Below, in pieces: positions 39,362-48,556 of a stretch of DNA of 64,000 bases (position 1 is the first letter of the stretch; every line of letters starts with the position of its first letter). The notes beneath the pieces were generated by a model that saw only the letters and a list, made by a program, of their open reading frames with translations, was not told where the DNA came from and ran no database searches. A program made the position numbers and the translations under genes. The stretch comes from Taylorella equigenitalis ATCC 35865 (lineage in GTDB: Bacteria > Pseudomonadota > Gammaproteobacteria > Burkholderiales > Burkholderiaceae_B), in NCBI RefSeq assembly GCF_000276685.1, contig NC_018108.1, positions 806,001 to 870,000 of the forward strand. Direction: 5' to 3'.

Positions 39362-42046
39362 ATGACAAACAATCAAAACGATATAGATAAAACAGAAACA
39401 AAAGAATGGCTAGAAGCCCTTGAATCAGTATTAGATCGCGATGGTCCTGAGAGAGCACATTTCCTAATTGAACAACTTACTGATTTAGCTAGACGTTCGG
39501 GTTCGAATATTCCATTTAACCCCCAAACGGCATATCTAAACACTATCCCTCCAGGTCTTCAACCTACATATCCAGGTAATTTGGAATTAGAAGCTAGGAT
39601 TAGGGCTTATGTAAGATGGAATTCTATGGCCATGGTTATTAGAGCAAACAGACAGGATCCAGGAGATGGGGGTACGTTAGGTGGACACCTCGCATCCTTT
39701 GCCTCTTTAGCTACTATGATTAGTTGTGGTCAGAATCACTTTTGGCATGCTGAAACTGAAGATCACGGAGGTGATTTGGTTTATTTCCAAGGACATTCTT
39801 CACCTGGTATTTATTCCCGTGCTTTTCTTGAAGGTCGCATTACCGAAGAACAATTGGAAAATTTCCGCCAAGAAGTAGATGGTAATGGACTTCCCTCATA
39901 TCCTCATCCAAAATTACTTCCTGAATTTTGGCAGTTTCCAACTGTTTCTATGGGTCTTGGACCTATGATGGCTATTTATCAAGCTCGTTTCCTTAAATAC
40001 CTCCAAGCGAGGGGTATTGCTGATACATCAAAACGTAAAGTTTGGTGCTTCTGCGGTGATGGTGAAATGGATGAGCCAGAATCTATGGGTGCTATTGGTT
40101 TAGCTTCTAGAGAGAATTTAGATAATTTAATTTTTGTAGTTAACTGCAATCTACAAAGGTTAGATGGTCCAGTTCGGGGTAATGGCAAAATAATTCAAGA
40201 ACTTGAAGGTGAATTCCGTGGTTCAGGTTGGAATGTTATCAAGTTAATTTGGGGTAGCTATTGGGATCCATTAATAGCTCGCGATAAGGATGGTGCTCTA
40301 CTAAAAATTATGGAAGAGACTGTTGATGGGGAGTATCAAGCTTATAAAGCTAACGATGGTGCATATGTAAGAGAGCATTTCTTTGGTAAGGATCCAAAAA
40401 CTCTTGAGATGGTTAGCCGCATGAGCGATGAGGCTATTTGGAGGCTAAATAGAGGCGGCCATGACCCTAATAAAGTATATGCAGCTTTTGATGCTGCTAT
40501 GAAGACTGTTGGGCAACCTACAGTTATATTAGCTAAAACAATTAAAGGATATGGTCTTGGCCATGTAGCTCAAGGCAAAAATCCAGCTCATCAACAGAAA
40601 AAACTTGGTGCTGAGGATGTGCGTGGGTTTAGAGATAGATTTAACATACCAATCCCAGATGATAAAGTCGATGATGTACCTTATTTCAAACCATCTGAAG
40701 ATTCGCCTGAAATGAAATATCTACGAGAGCATAGAGAAGCTTTGGGTGGTTACTATCCTAAACGTAGAATTAATTCAGATGAAAAATTCAAAGCGCCGAC
40801 TTTGGAAACTTTTAAAGCTATTTGTGAGCCAACTACTGAAGGAAGAAATATTTCTACAACCCAGGCTTTTGTTCGTTTCTTAAATCAATTATTAAGAGAT
40901 AAGCAATTAGGGGAAAGGGTAGTACCTATTCTTTCTGATGAATCTCGTACATTTGGTATGGAAGGCTTGTTTAGGCAAATTGGTATTTACGCGAATGAAG
41001 GTCAAAAATACATTCCTGTCGATAAAGCACAGGTTATGTATTACCGTGAGGAAAAAAACGGTCAACTTTTACAAGAGGGGATTAATGAAGCTGGGGCTCT
41101 ATGCTCCTGGATTTCAGCGGCCACATCATATTCTACTAATAACAGAATTATGATTCCGTTTTTCATATTCTACTCAATGTTTGGTTTCCAAAGGGTTGGT
41201 GACTTAATTTATGCTGCAGGAGACATGCAAGCAAGAGGTTTCTTACTTGGTGGAACTGCAGGTAGAACTACTCTTAATGGCGAAGGTTTACAACATGAGG
41301 ATGGTCATAGCCATTTGGTTGCTTCAACTGTTCCAAATTGTGTATCCTACGATCCAACTTATGCACATGAAGTTGCAGTAATAATGCAAAGAGGCCTTAA
41401 ACGCATGGTTGAAGATCAAGAAAACGTGTTTTATTACATAACTTTGATGAATGAAAACTATGCACATCCTGGGCTAAATGAAGATGATATTGAAGGTATT
41501 TTAAAAGGCATGTATCTTCTTAAAAAATCAGATAAATCTTCAAAATTAAAAGTTCAGCTTTTGGGTTCTGGAACAATTTTAAGAGAAGTAGAGGCTGCTA
41601 AGGATTTGCTGGAACAGGACTGGGGTGTTTCTGCTGATGTATGGTCTTGCCCTAGCTTTACAGAGTTAAGAAGAGATGGTTTAGATGTTAATCGCTATAA
41701 TTTACTAAATCCTACTAGCAAAGCTAAAAAGCCTTATGTAACTCAATTATTAGAAAATACTCAGGGTCCAATTATTGCCTCATCAGACTACATGAAGACT
41801 TTTGCTGACCAAATTCGTGAGTTTATTCCATCTAACAGATCATATCGTGTTTTAGGAACTGATGGTTTTGGACGTTCCGATTTTAGACACAAGTTAAGGC
41901 ATTTCTTCGAAGTCGATCGCTATTTTGTAACTTTATCTGCTCTAAAAGCCCTTGCAGACGAAGGTTTAATAGATAACAAAAAAGTTGCTGAGGCTATCAA
42001 AAAATACAAAATTGATATTAACAAAGTTAACCCTCAACGCTCTTGA
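39362..42046 (+). CDS. aceE: Pyruvate dehydrogenase E1 component
   Basis: This homodimeric thiamine-diphosphate enzyme decarboxylates pyruvate and feeds acetyl groups to E2. From the ATG at 39362 it has 894 residues. The aaggag site at 39345-39350 fits this ATG and lies too close to an in-frame GTG at 39353. The ThDP motif GDGEMDEPES lies near residue 231, and E1 hallmarks such as HFWHAETEDHGGDLVYFQGH are present. It is the first gene of aceE-aceF-lpdA. The 175-bp divergent region to the sensor kinase contains three TAAAAT hexamers within 25 bp (about 39295-39318). Confidence 0.96.
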   Translation: MTNNQNDIDKTETKEWLEALESVLDRDGPERAHFLIEQLTDLARRSGSNIPFNPQTAYLNTIPPGLQPTYPGNLELEARIRAYVRWNSMAMVIRANRQDPGDGGTLGGHLASFASLATMISCGQNHFWHAETEDHGGDLVYFQGHSSPGIYSRAFLEGRITEEQLENFRQEVDGNGLPSYPHPKLLPEFWQFPTVSMGLGPMMAIYQARFLKYLQARGIADTSKRKVWCFCGDGEMDEPESMGAIGLASRENLDNLIFVVNCNLQRLDGPVRGNGKIIQELEGEFRGSGWNVIKLIWGSYWDPLIARDKDGALLKIMEETVDGEYQAYKANDGAYVREHFFGKDPKTLEMVSRMSDEAIWRLNRGGHDPNKVYAAFDAAMKTVGQPTVILAKTIKGYGLGHVAQGKNPAHQQKKLGAEDVRGFRDRFNIPIPDDKVDDVPYFKPSEDSPEMKYLREHREALGGYYPKRRINSDEKFKAPTLETFKAICEPTTEGRNISTTQAFVRFLNQLLRDKQLGERVVPILSDESRTFGMEGLFRQIGIYANEGQKYIPVDKAQVMYYREEKNGQLLQEGINEAGALCSWISAATSYSTNNRIMIPFFIFYSMFGFQRVGDLIYAAGDMQARGFLLGGTAGRTTLNGEGLQHEDGHSHLVASTVPNCVSYDPTYAHEVAVIMQRGLKRMVEDQENVFYYITLMNENYAHPGLNEDDIEGILKGMYLLKKSDKSSKLKVQLLGSGTILREVEAAKDLLEQDWGVSADVWSCPSFTELRRDGLDVNRYNLLNPTSKAKKPYVTQLLENTQGPIIASSDYMKTFADQIREFIPSNRSYRVLGTDGFGRSDFRHKLRHFFEVDRYFVTLSALKALADEGLIDNKKVAEAIKKYKIDINKVNPQRS

Positions 42047-42057
42047 TAGGATTAAGT

Positions 42058-43503
42058 ATGAGTCAATTAATTGAAGTAAAAGTTCCTGATATAGGCGATT
42101 TTGATGATGTATCTGTTATTGAAGTGCTTGTTAAAGAGGGGGATAAAATTTCTGTAGACCAAAGTATTATTACTGTTGAGTCCGATAAAGCCTCTATGGA
42201 GATTCCAAGTAGTGCTTCTGGAATCATTAAAAAACTATCAGTTAAATTGGGAGACAAAGTTAAAGAAGGAGTGGTGCTGTTAACTGTTGAATCAACTGAT
42301 GGCGACTCTAAGGGTCAATCTTCTGAAATTTCACAAATTGATGATTCTAAAGCGGCTGATAATTCTGTTAATGAGAAAAATGTTTCCAAAGAGCAGGGAG
42401 CTGGAGGGGATTCAGGAATTTATGATATTAAAGCATCTCAATTAACACAAGAAAAACAAAATACAGTTGAAGATAATGCGTCTTCTATGACATTTGTTGC
42501 TCAATCTTCTGATGCTGGAGATAAGGTTGGCAAAAGTAAAGAATCACCTACTGCTGCTTATGCTTTAACTGCAAACGAAATACGTAATCTTCCACATGCA
42601 TCTCCATCTGTAAGGCAATTTGCTCGTTCCTTAGGTGTAGATTTAAATCAAGTAAAAGGCACAGGTCGTAAAAATAGAATTGTGCTTGATGATGTTAGGT
42701 CTTTCGTAAAATCCGCACTATCAGCACCTGGCGGAGTTACAACTGGATCTTCTACTTTAGGCGGTTCAGGATTATCAGTTCTTGATTGGCCTAAAGTTGA
42801 TTTTTCTAAATTTGGTGAGATCGACAGTAAACCGCTTTCTCGTATTAAGAAAATTTCGGGAGCAAACCTTCATAGAAATTGGGTAATGATTCCACACGTA
42901 ACCAATAACGATGAAGCTGATATTACTGATTTAGAAGCTTTCAGAGTTCAACTTAATAAAGAACATGAGAAAGCTGGTATTAAATTTACAATGCTTGCTT
43001 TTATCTTTAAGGCTGTTGTTCAAGCTTTGAAAAAATACCCAGAGTTTAATTCATCTATTGATGGTGAAAATATTGTGTATAAAAAATATTTTCATCTTGG
43101 GTTTGCTGCAGATACACCTAATGGATTAGTAGTGCCTGTAATAAGAGATGCTGATAAAAAATCCATTTCGGATATAGCCAAAGAAACCTCAGAACTTGCT
43201 AAATTAGCACGTGATGGAAAATTGAGCCCATCTCAAATGCAAGGTGGATGCTTCACAATATCATCTTTAGGAGGTATTGGGGGTACTCATTTCACACCTA
43301 TTATTAATGCACCTGAAGTGGCTATATTGGGCGTTAGTCGCTCATACCAGAAACCAGTTTGGAATGGCAAAGAATTCCAGCCTCGTCTTACATTGCCACT
43401 ATCCTTGTCATATGATCACAGGATTATTGATGGTGCAGCTGCAGCTAGGTTTAATGTATGTCTATGTCAAATTTTGTCTGATTTCAGAAGGGCTATGATT
43501 TAA
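42058..43503 (+). CDS. aceF: Dihydrolipoamide acetyltransferase (PDH E2)
   Basis: This is the core of the pyruvate dehydrogenase complex, transferring acetyl to CoA. The ATG at 42058 gives 481 residues. It has a single lipoyl domain with Lys44 in [10 protein letters not shown], a linker of about 100 residues, and an E1/E3-binding domain (about 180-215, HASPSVRQFARSLG). The acyltransferase domain ends in SYDHRIIDGA with catalytic His454 and Asp458. Many relatives have two or three lipoyl domains; here there is one, and another is on LpdA. The gene starts 11 nt after aceE. Confidence 0.95.
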   Translation: MSQLIEVKVPDIGDFDDVSVIEVLVKEGDKISVDQSIITVESDKASMEIPSSASGIIKKLSVKLGDKVKEGVVLLTVESTDGDSKGQSSEISQIDDSKAADNSVNEKNVSKEQGAGGDSGIYDIKASQLTQEKQNTVEDNASSMTFVAQSSDAGDKVGKSKESPTAAYALTANEIRNLPHASPSVRQFARSLGVDLNQVKGTGRKNRIVLDDVRSFVKSALSAPGGVTTGSSTLGGSGLSVLDWPKVDFSKFGEIDSKPLSRIKKISGANLHRNWVMIPHVTNNDEADITDLEAFRVQLNKEHEKAGIKFTMLAFIFKAVVQALKKYPEFNSSIDGENIVYKKYFHLGFAADTPNGLVVPVIRDADKKSISDIAKETSELAKLARDGKLSPSQMQGGCFTISSLGGIGGTHFTPIINAPEVAILGVSRSYQKPVWNGKEFQPRLTLPLSLSYDHRIIDGAAAARFNVCLCQILSDFRRAMI

Positions 43504-43512
43504 GGAATTACT

Positions 43513-45300
43513 ATGTCACAAATTATTAAAATCCCTGACATCGGTGATTTCAAAGATGTCACTGTAATTGAGGTTCTAGTCAAATCTGGCGATAGAATTG
43601 AAGAAAACCAAAGCTTGCTTACTGTTGAATCAGATAAGGCTTCGATGGAAATCCCGTCTAATAAGTCTGGTGTTGTGAAATCTGTACTTATTAAACTAGG
43701 TGATAAAGTTAATCAAGGTGATGATATTCTTGAAATAGAGTCAGACTCGGCATCTTCAGCTATTTCTGATAATATTTCTAAAAAACCTGAAGAGACCACT
43801 GCCCAGTCACAAACCAAAGAAAATGTTTCTGAATCAATAATGGCAGATGAAACAAGGTCTAAAGGAGACAGCATAGGAAAAAGTTCTTCGTTTGACTATG
43901 ACTTAATTGTATTAGGTGCTGGACCAGGTGGATATTCAGCAGCATTTAGGGCTGCAGATTTAGGTCTTAAGACAGCTATTATTGAAAGAAATCCTACGCT
44001 TGGTGGTGTATGTTTAAATGTAGGGTGCATACCTTCAAAAGCGTTACTTCATAATGTTGGGGTCCTTGAAGAAGCCAAACACTTAGCTTCAAATGGTATA
44101 ACTTTCTCTAAGCCTAAAATTGATATAGAAAAGCTAAGGGATTACAAAAACTCAGTAGTGAAAAAATTAACAACTGGTTTGGCTAGTATGGCTAAAGCAC
44201 GTAAGGTTGAAATTTTAAAAGGTACTGGAAAATTTAAAGACAGTCACACTTTCACTGTTTTAGATGAAAGTGGTTTGTCTAAAGACTATTCATTTAAAAA
44301 TTGTATTATTGCTGCGGGTAGTGAGTCCATAAACCTACCTTTCCTTCCTAAGGATGAACGTATTGTTGATTCTACAGGTGCTTTAGAATTGCCTTTTATC
44401 CCAAAAAGAATGCTAATAATTGGTGCAGGGATTATTGGTCTAGAAATGGGTACAGTTTATTCTTCTTTAGGTGCCAAAGTTGATGTAGTTGAAATGGGTG
44501 ATGTGGTCATGAGAGGTGCCGACAAAGATATAGTAAAAGTATGGGAAAAATTCAATGTTGGTAGATTTGAAAATATTTTCCTAAATACTAAAACTGTATC
44601 TGCTGAAGCCAAAAAGGACGGAATCCATGTAAGTTTTGAAGGAGATAAAGCCCCAACAAAACCACAAGTTTACGATTTGGTTTTGCAAGCGGTAGGACGT
44701 TCGCCTAACGGCAAATTAATAGCAGTGGAGAATGCGGGTATTAGGGTCGATGAAAAAGGCTTTATCCCAGTATCTGATCATATGCGAACAAACGTTGATC
44801 ATATATTTGCTATTGGTGATATAGTAGGGCAACCAATGCTTGCTCATAAAGCCGTTCATGAGGGTCATGTAGCCGCTGAAGTTATTTCTGGTCAAAAAGT
44901 CGCTTTTGAAGCTAGGGTTATACCAAGTGTGGCTTATACAAATCCTGAGGTTGCTTGGGTAGGCATTACAGAATCAAAGGCTAAAGAAGAGGGTATAGAT
45001 ATAGAAGTTGGACTGTTCCCTTGGGTGGCATCTGGTCGTGCAATTGCCAATGGTCGAGATGAGGGATTAACCAAGTTAATATTTGATGCTCAGACACATA
45101 AAATATTAGGTGCAAGTATTGTTGGAACTAATGCAGGAGACTTAATTTGTGAGCCTGCCTTAGCTATTGAAATGGGTGCTGATGTGGTTGACATTGCCAA
45201 AACAATACATCCACATCCAACTTTGGGTGAATCCATAGGAATGGCAGCTGAAGTTGCACATGGAAGTTGTACAGATTTACCCCCTAAACGCAAAAAATAG
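43513..45300 (+). CDS. lpdA: Dihydrolipoamide dehydrogenase with N-terminal lipoyl domain (PDH E3)
   Basis: This flavoenzyme reoxidises dihydrolipoamide with NAD+. The 595-residue protein carries its own lipoyl domain (Lys42 in [10 protein letters not shown]) and a flexible Ser/Lys/Glu-rich linker (about 75-125). The FAD domain starts at [15 protein letters not shown]. The redox disulfide is Cys167/Cys172 in [12 protein letters not shown]. The NAD motif is [11 protein letters not shown] and the catalytic histidine lies in HPHPTLGES. Lipoyl-E3 fusions are known in Neisseria and Alcaligenaceae. It closes the operon before a strong terminator. Confidence 0.96.
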   Translation: MSQIIKIPDIGDFKDVTVIEVLVKSGDRIEENQSLLTVESDKASMEIPSNKSGVVKSVLIKLGDKVNQGDDILEIESDSASSAISDNISKKPEETTAQSQTKENVSESIMADETRSKGDSIGKSSSFDYDLIVLGAGPGGYSAAFRAADLGLKTAIIERNPTLGGVCLNVGCIPSKALLHNVGVLEEAKHLASNGITFSKPKIDIEKLRDYKNSVVKKLTTGLASMAKARKVEILKGTGKFKDSHTFTVLDESGLSKDYSFKNCIIAAGSESINLPFLPKDERIVDSTGALELPFIPKRMLIIGAGIIGLEMGTVYSSLGAKVDVVEMGDVVMRGADKDIVKVWEKFNVGRFENIFLNTKTVSAEAKKDGIHVSFEGDKAPTKPQVYDLVLQAVGRSPNGKLIAVENAGIRVDEKGFIPVSDHMRTNVDHIFAIGDIVGQPMLAHKAVHEGHVAAEVISGQKVAFEARVIPSVAYTNPEVAWVGITESKAKEEGIDIEVGLFPWVASGRAIANGRDEGLTKLIFDAQTHKILGASIVGTNAGDLICEPALAIEMGADVVDIAKTIHPHPTLGESIGMAAEVAHGSCTDLPPKRKK

Positions 45301-45306
45301 TAATAT

Positions 45307-45336
45307 GCCCTAGCCGCGTTTCTAGGGCTTTTTTTT
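45307..45336 (+). terminator. Rho-independent terminator of aceE-aceF-lpdA
   Basis: GCCCTAG (45307-45313) pairs with CTAGGGC (45322-45328) around an 8-nt loop, followed directly by T8. Confidence 0.93.
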
Positions 45337-45347
45337 AAAGGATTGAT

Positions 45348-45911
45348 ATGAATAGAGTTCACATTTCAGCTTTCTCTCGGACTATGCATTGGCTAATTGC
45401 TATCTTGTTTCTTTTTGTTTTCTGTATTCCGTTGTTTCTAAATGATCTGGGTGTGCCTTTTCCGTATCACAAAATTTTAGGCTCTTTAGTACTATTATTA
45501 TCTTTAGTCCGTGTAACTAATAGGTTCATAGAAGGCTGGCCAAAGGATGTTTCAACCAATCCTGTTCCAATTTTAATTATTCTTTCTAAAATAGTTCACT
45601 GGATACTGTTGCTCTCTACACTGATATTTCCATTATCTGGTTTACTTATGGGATATTACGGTGGAAGAGGGTTAGATTTAGTGGGCTTTCACATTATTGC
45701 TCCTGAACCTATGGGTTCTAACGGAAAACCAATACCAATTGATGGTGAACTGGCTGGTACTTTTCATTCAATTCATACTTCGATGTTATTAATTTTTGGT
45801 ATATCCTTTATTCTTCATGTTATTGGTGCTTACTATCATCACTATATTCAAAAAGATTCCACTCTTACTAGAATGTTACGTAGCATCAAAGACTCTGAAA
45901 TACATAATTAA
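45348..45911 (+). CDS. Cytochrome b561 family protein
   Basis: This four-helix di-heme membrane protein (187 residues) of the bacterial cytochrome b561 family is involved in electron transfer from quinol or superoxide. Helices lie at about 12-32, 45-60, 85-110 and 140-162. Candidate heme-ligand histidines are in SRTMHWLIA, SKIVHWILLL, the HSIHTS segment and HVIGAYYHH. A loop insertion (about 118-132) follows GFHIIAP. It starts just after the PDH terminator and has its own ribosome site. Physiological partners are unknown. Confidence 0.87.
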   Translation: MNRVHISAFSRTMHWLIAILFLFVFCIPLFLNDLGVPFPYHKILGSLVLLLSLVRVTNRFIEGWPKDVSTNPVPILIILSKIVHWILLLSTLIFPLSGLLMGYYGGRGLDLVGFHIIAPEPMGSNGKPIPIDGELAGTFHSIHTSMLLIFGISFILHVIGAYYHHYIQKDSTLTRMLRSIKDSEIHN

Positions 45912-45945
45912 ATCCAATTCCCTCTATTTATTGAGGGACTAATCT

Positions 45946-47226
45946 ATGAAATTTAAAAATTTAAATGAATGGCTCTCATACATTGAGGGCCTTCATAGTA
46001 AATCTATTGATTTAGGTCTAGACAGAATTAAAAATGTTTACGAAAGGCTGTGCTTAAATCTATCTAATACCAAGGTAATTACTGTTGCTGGTACAAATGG
46101 CAAAGGTTCAACTTGCTCTTACCTAGAATCTATTTATTATCAAGCTGGTTATAAAGTTGGCAAATACACCTCTCCACATCTATTAAATTTTAATGAGAGG
46201 ATACGTATAAATAATAAAGAGGTTACAGATAAAGAGATAGTTGAGGCCTTCGAATTTATAGAGGAAATAAGGGGTTCTATAAGTCTTAGTTATTTTGAAT
46301 ACACAACATTAGCAGCGTTTTATATTTTTAATAAAAACTGTTTGGATGTTTGGGTTTTGGAAGTTGGACTAGGGGGCAGATTAGATGCTGTTAATTTAGT
46401 CGATTCTGATGCGAGCATAATTACAAGCATTGACATAGATCACACTGAATTTCTCGGAGATACACGCGAAAAAATTGGATTTGAAAAAGCTGGAGTATTT
46501 AGAGCAAATAAGCCTGCAATAATTGCTGATCCATTGCCACCACAAAGCATCATTAATTATGCAAATAAAATAGGGGCTGATTTATGGCTTTTTTCGAGAG
46601 ACTTTAATTACTCGGCTGATAAACAGCAATGGTCGTTTGCCTCTAGAATAGGAAAGAAACATGCACTTTCGCATCCATCATTAAGGGGGGCAAATCAACT
46701 GCTTAATGCATCAGCTGCATTAGCTTGTATAGATGCTTTAAAAACATTTTTGCCTGTTCCAATTCAAAGCATTAAGATTGGTTTGGTTGATGTGCATTTA
46801 TCTGGAAGATTTGAAATACTACCAGGGCAACCAACTGTCGTATTGGATGTCGCACATAATCCTCATTCTGCAGCGACACTTGCACACAATCTTAAAAGTA
46901 TGTCTTTTTTTCCATATACATATGCGGTTTTTGGAGTTTTAAAGGATAAGGATTTAGAGGGTATAGTATTGCCACTTAAAGGTATAGTAGACTATTGGTA
47001 TGTATGTGATTTACCTGGACCTAGGGGAAGTAAATCTAGTGAAGTAGTTGAAAAATTAAAAGAATTATTGCCACCAGATTCAGAAGGATTACCTAAATTT
47101 AATATGTGTTTATCACCTACAGAAGCATATAAAGAAGTAAAATCTAAGGCAAAAAAAGAAGATAGAATTATAGTGTTCGGATCGTTTTTGACAGTTGCGG
47201 CTATCAAAGAATCATTACTTAAGTGA
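45946..47226 (+). CDS. folC: Folylpolyglutamate/dihydrofolate synthase
   Basis: This ATP-dependent ligase adds glycine/glutamate units to folates: it forms dihydrofolate from dihydropteroate and then polyglutamates. The 426 residues carry the P-loop VAGTNGKGSTC at about 47-57, YTSPHLLNFNERIRIN, the Mur-ligase-like EVGLGGRLDAVN, and DVAHNPHSA near the C-terminal domain. It begins the folC-SPOR-cvpA-purF run shared with many proteobacteria. The last bases overlap or adjoin the SPOR gene. Confidence 0.95.
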   Translation: MKFKNLNEWLSYIEGLHSKSIDLGLDRIKNVYERLCLNLSNTKVITVAGTNGKGSTCSYLESIYYQAGYKVGKYTSPHLLNFNERIRINNKEVTDKEIVEAFEFIEEIRGSISLSYFEYTTLAAFYIFNKNCLDVWVLEVGLGGRLDAVNLVDSDASIITSIDIDHTEFLGDTREKIGFEKAGVFRANKPAIIADPLPPQSIINYANKIGADLWLFSRDFNYSADKQQWSFASRIGKKHALSHPSLRGANQLLNASAALACIDALKTFLPVPIQSIKIGLVDVHLSGRFEILPGQPTVVLDVAHNPHSAATLAHNLKSMSFFPYTYAVFGVLKDKDLEGIVLPLKGIVDYWYVCDLPGPRGSKSSEVVEKLKELLPPDSEGLPKFNMCLSPTEAYKEVKSKAKKEDRIIVFGSFLTVAAIKESLLK

Positions 47227-47231
47227 GAGTT

Positions 47232-48041
47232 ATGGGTATATTTAAAGCATCGGGAAACCAAAGAAATCCAATTCAAAAATCGAAAATCGCTCAGCAGCAG
47301 TCTAATGATTTAAAACATCGGGCTAGAAGTAAGCTGATTGGTGCTTTAGTGTTAGCTATTGTAGCCATCATACTTTTACCACTTATATTTGATAATGATA
47401 AGCCCATAAAAGGCACTAATAACACTGCACCGCTTGAAGCTCCTATTAAAACAAATCCTAAAGATCCAGTTCAGGTGGTTATTTCACCTACAACTCCCAG
47501 TGATGAGCCTAGCACAGATGTTAAACCTATAGTTAAAAACCAAAATAATAATGGTCAATCTATTGCACAAGGTACTATTAGTAACGAGCCTGTTGAAGAA
47601 GAGTCTGCAATAGAGCCATCTAAGCCTGCTGAGGAACCTAAACCCGTAGTTACTAATAAAGAACCTAAACAGGATAAAAAAAATAATTCACGTACAGATG
47701 ATGGTTCTAAAGCTAGAGCTATACTACAGGGCAAACAACCTACTAAGGATATTGCTAAAAATGAAACTAAAGAGACATCAAACAGCAATGCTTCAAATCC
47801 AACTAGTGGAAAATTTTCTGTTCAAGTGGCTTCTTTAAATAATATGTCTGAAGCCAGAAAATTAAGGGATAAACTAACTCAATCTGGGGTTAGTAATACG
47901 TTTATTCAAACTGCTACTGTAAATGGTAAGCAGGCATTTCGATTAAGAGTTGGACCTTTTGGTACTAAAGAATCTGCTCAAGCGGCGTTAGCTAGACTAA
48001 GAGCCTTAGGTTATTCTGACGGTTTTATTTCTAACAAATAA
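47232..48041 (+). CDS. SPOR domain-containing protein (DedD-like)
   Basis: This single-pass inner-membrane protein has a C-terminal peptidoglycan-binding SPOR domain and is expected at the division septum. The ATG at 47232 gives 269 residues; a GTG at 47223 overlapping the folC stop is an alternative start. It has a short basic cytoplasmic part, one helix at about 35-52 and a long Pro/Lys/Asn/Glu-rich disordered linker. The SPOR repeat lies at about 190-269 (FSVQVASLNNMSEARKLRDKL). Its position between folC and cvpA matches E. coli dedD. Confidence 0.88.
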   Translation: MGIFKASGNQRNPIQKSKIAQQQSNDLKHRARSKLIGALVLAIVAIILLPLIFDNDKPIKGTNNTAPLEAPIKTNPKDPVQVVISPTTPSDEPSTDVKPIVKNQNNNGQSIAQGTISNEPVEEESAIEPSKPAEEPKPVVTNKEPKQDKKNNSRTDDGSKARAILQGKQPTKDIAKNETKETSNSNASNPTSGKFSVQVASLNNMSEARKLRDKLTQSGVSNTFIQTATVNGKQAFRLRVGPFGTKESAQAALARLRALGYSDGFISNK

Positions 48042-48550
48042 TGACTGAATTTGATTACATAGCTATTGCTTTAGTAGTTCTATCTGCTATTTTTGGATAC
48101 TTTCGCGGTTTTGTAAGAGAAGTTTTTTCCTTATTAACTTATCTTATAGCTGCTTACGGCACATTGACTTTCGCCCCAACGTTGCTCCCGTATGCATACG
48201 ATATTTTCAATAATTATTATGCTTCTTATGTTGCGACATATGTGTTTTTATTTATTATTTTATTAATAATTATTGGCTTTATAAATCGGTTTATTAGCTC
48301 TATGATTTCATACACAGGTTTAGGTGGAGCTGATAGTTTTGTTGGTTTATTGTTTGGAGTTATTCGAGGGATAGCAATAGTAATTCTACTAGTTATTGTT
48401 GCAGGATATACTGATCTACCTAAGGAACCTTGGTGGGTTAATTCCAAATTTTCATCTAAAGCGGTAAATGCTGTAATTGAACTTAAGAAAATGCTTCCAG
48501 AAAAATATGCGAAATCACTTCCATATGGTGATTCTTTAACAGCGAGTTAG
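48041..48550 (+). CDS. cvpA: CvpA family protein
   Basis: This four-helix inner-membrane protein (169 residues) of the colicin V production family recognises itself by the start FDYIAIALVVLSAIFGYFRGFVREVF and the DSFVGLLFGVIRGIAIV segment. The biochemical role is unsettled; it is linked to envelope stress and purine-operon context. The ATG overlaps the SPOR stop codon by one base, and purF begins 6 nt downstream. Confidence 0.93.
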   Translation: MTEFDYIAIALVVLSAIFGYFRGFVREVFSLLTYLIAAYGTLTFAPTLLPYAYDIFNNYYASYVATYVFLFIILLIIIGFINRFISSMISYTGLGGADSFVGLLFGVIRGIAIVILLVIVAGYTDLPKEPWWVNSKFSSKAVNAVIELKKMLPEKYAKSLPYGDSLTAS

Positions 48551-48556
48551 ATTTAT

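Noticed and set aside
45919-45940. Terminator between cytochrome b561 and folC
   Set aside because: The CCCTC/GAGGG stem is short and lacks a T run, and read-through into folC is likely.
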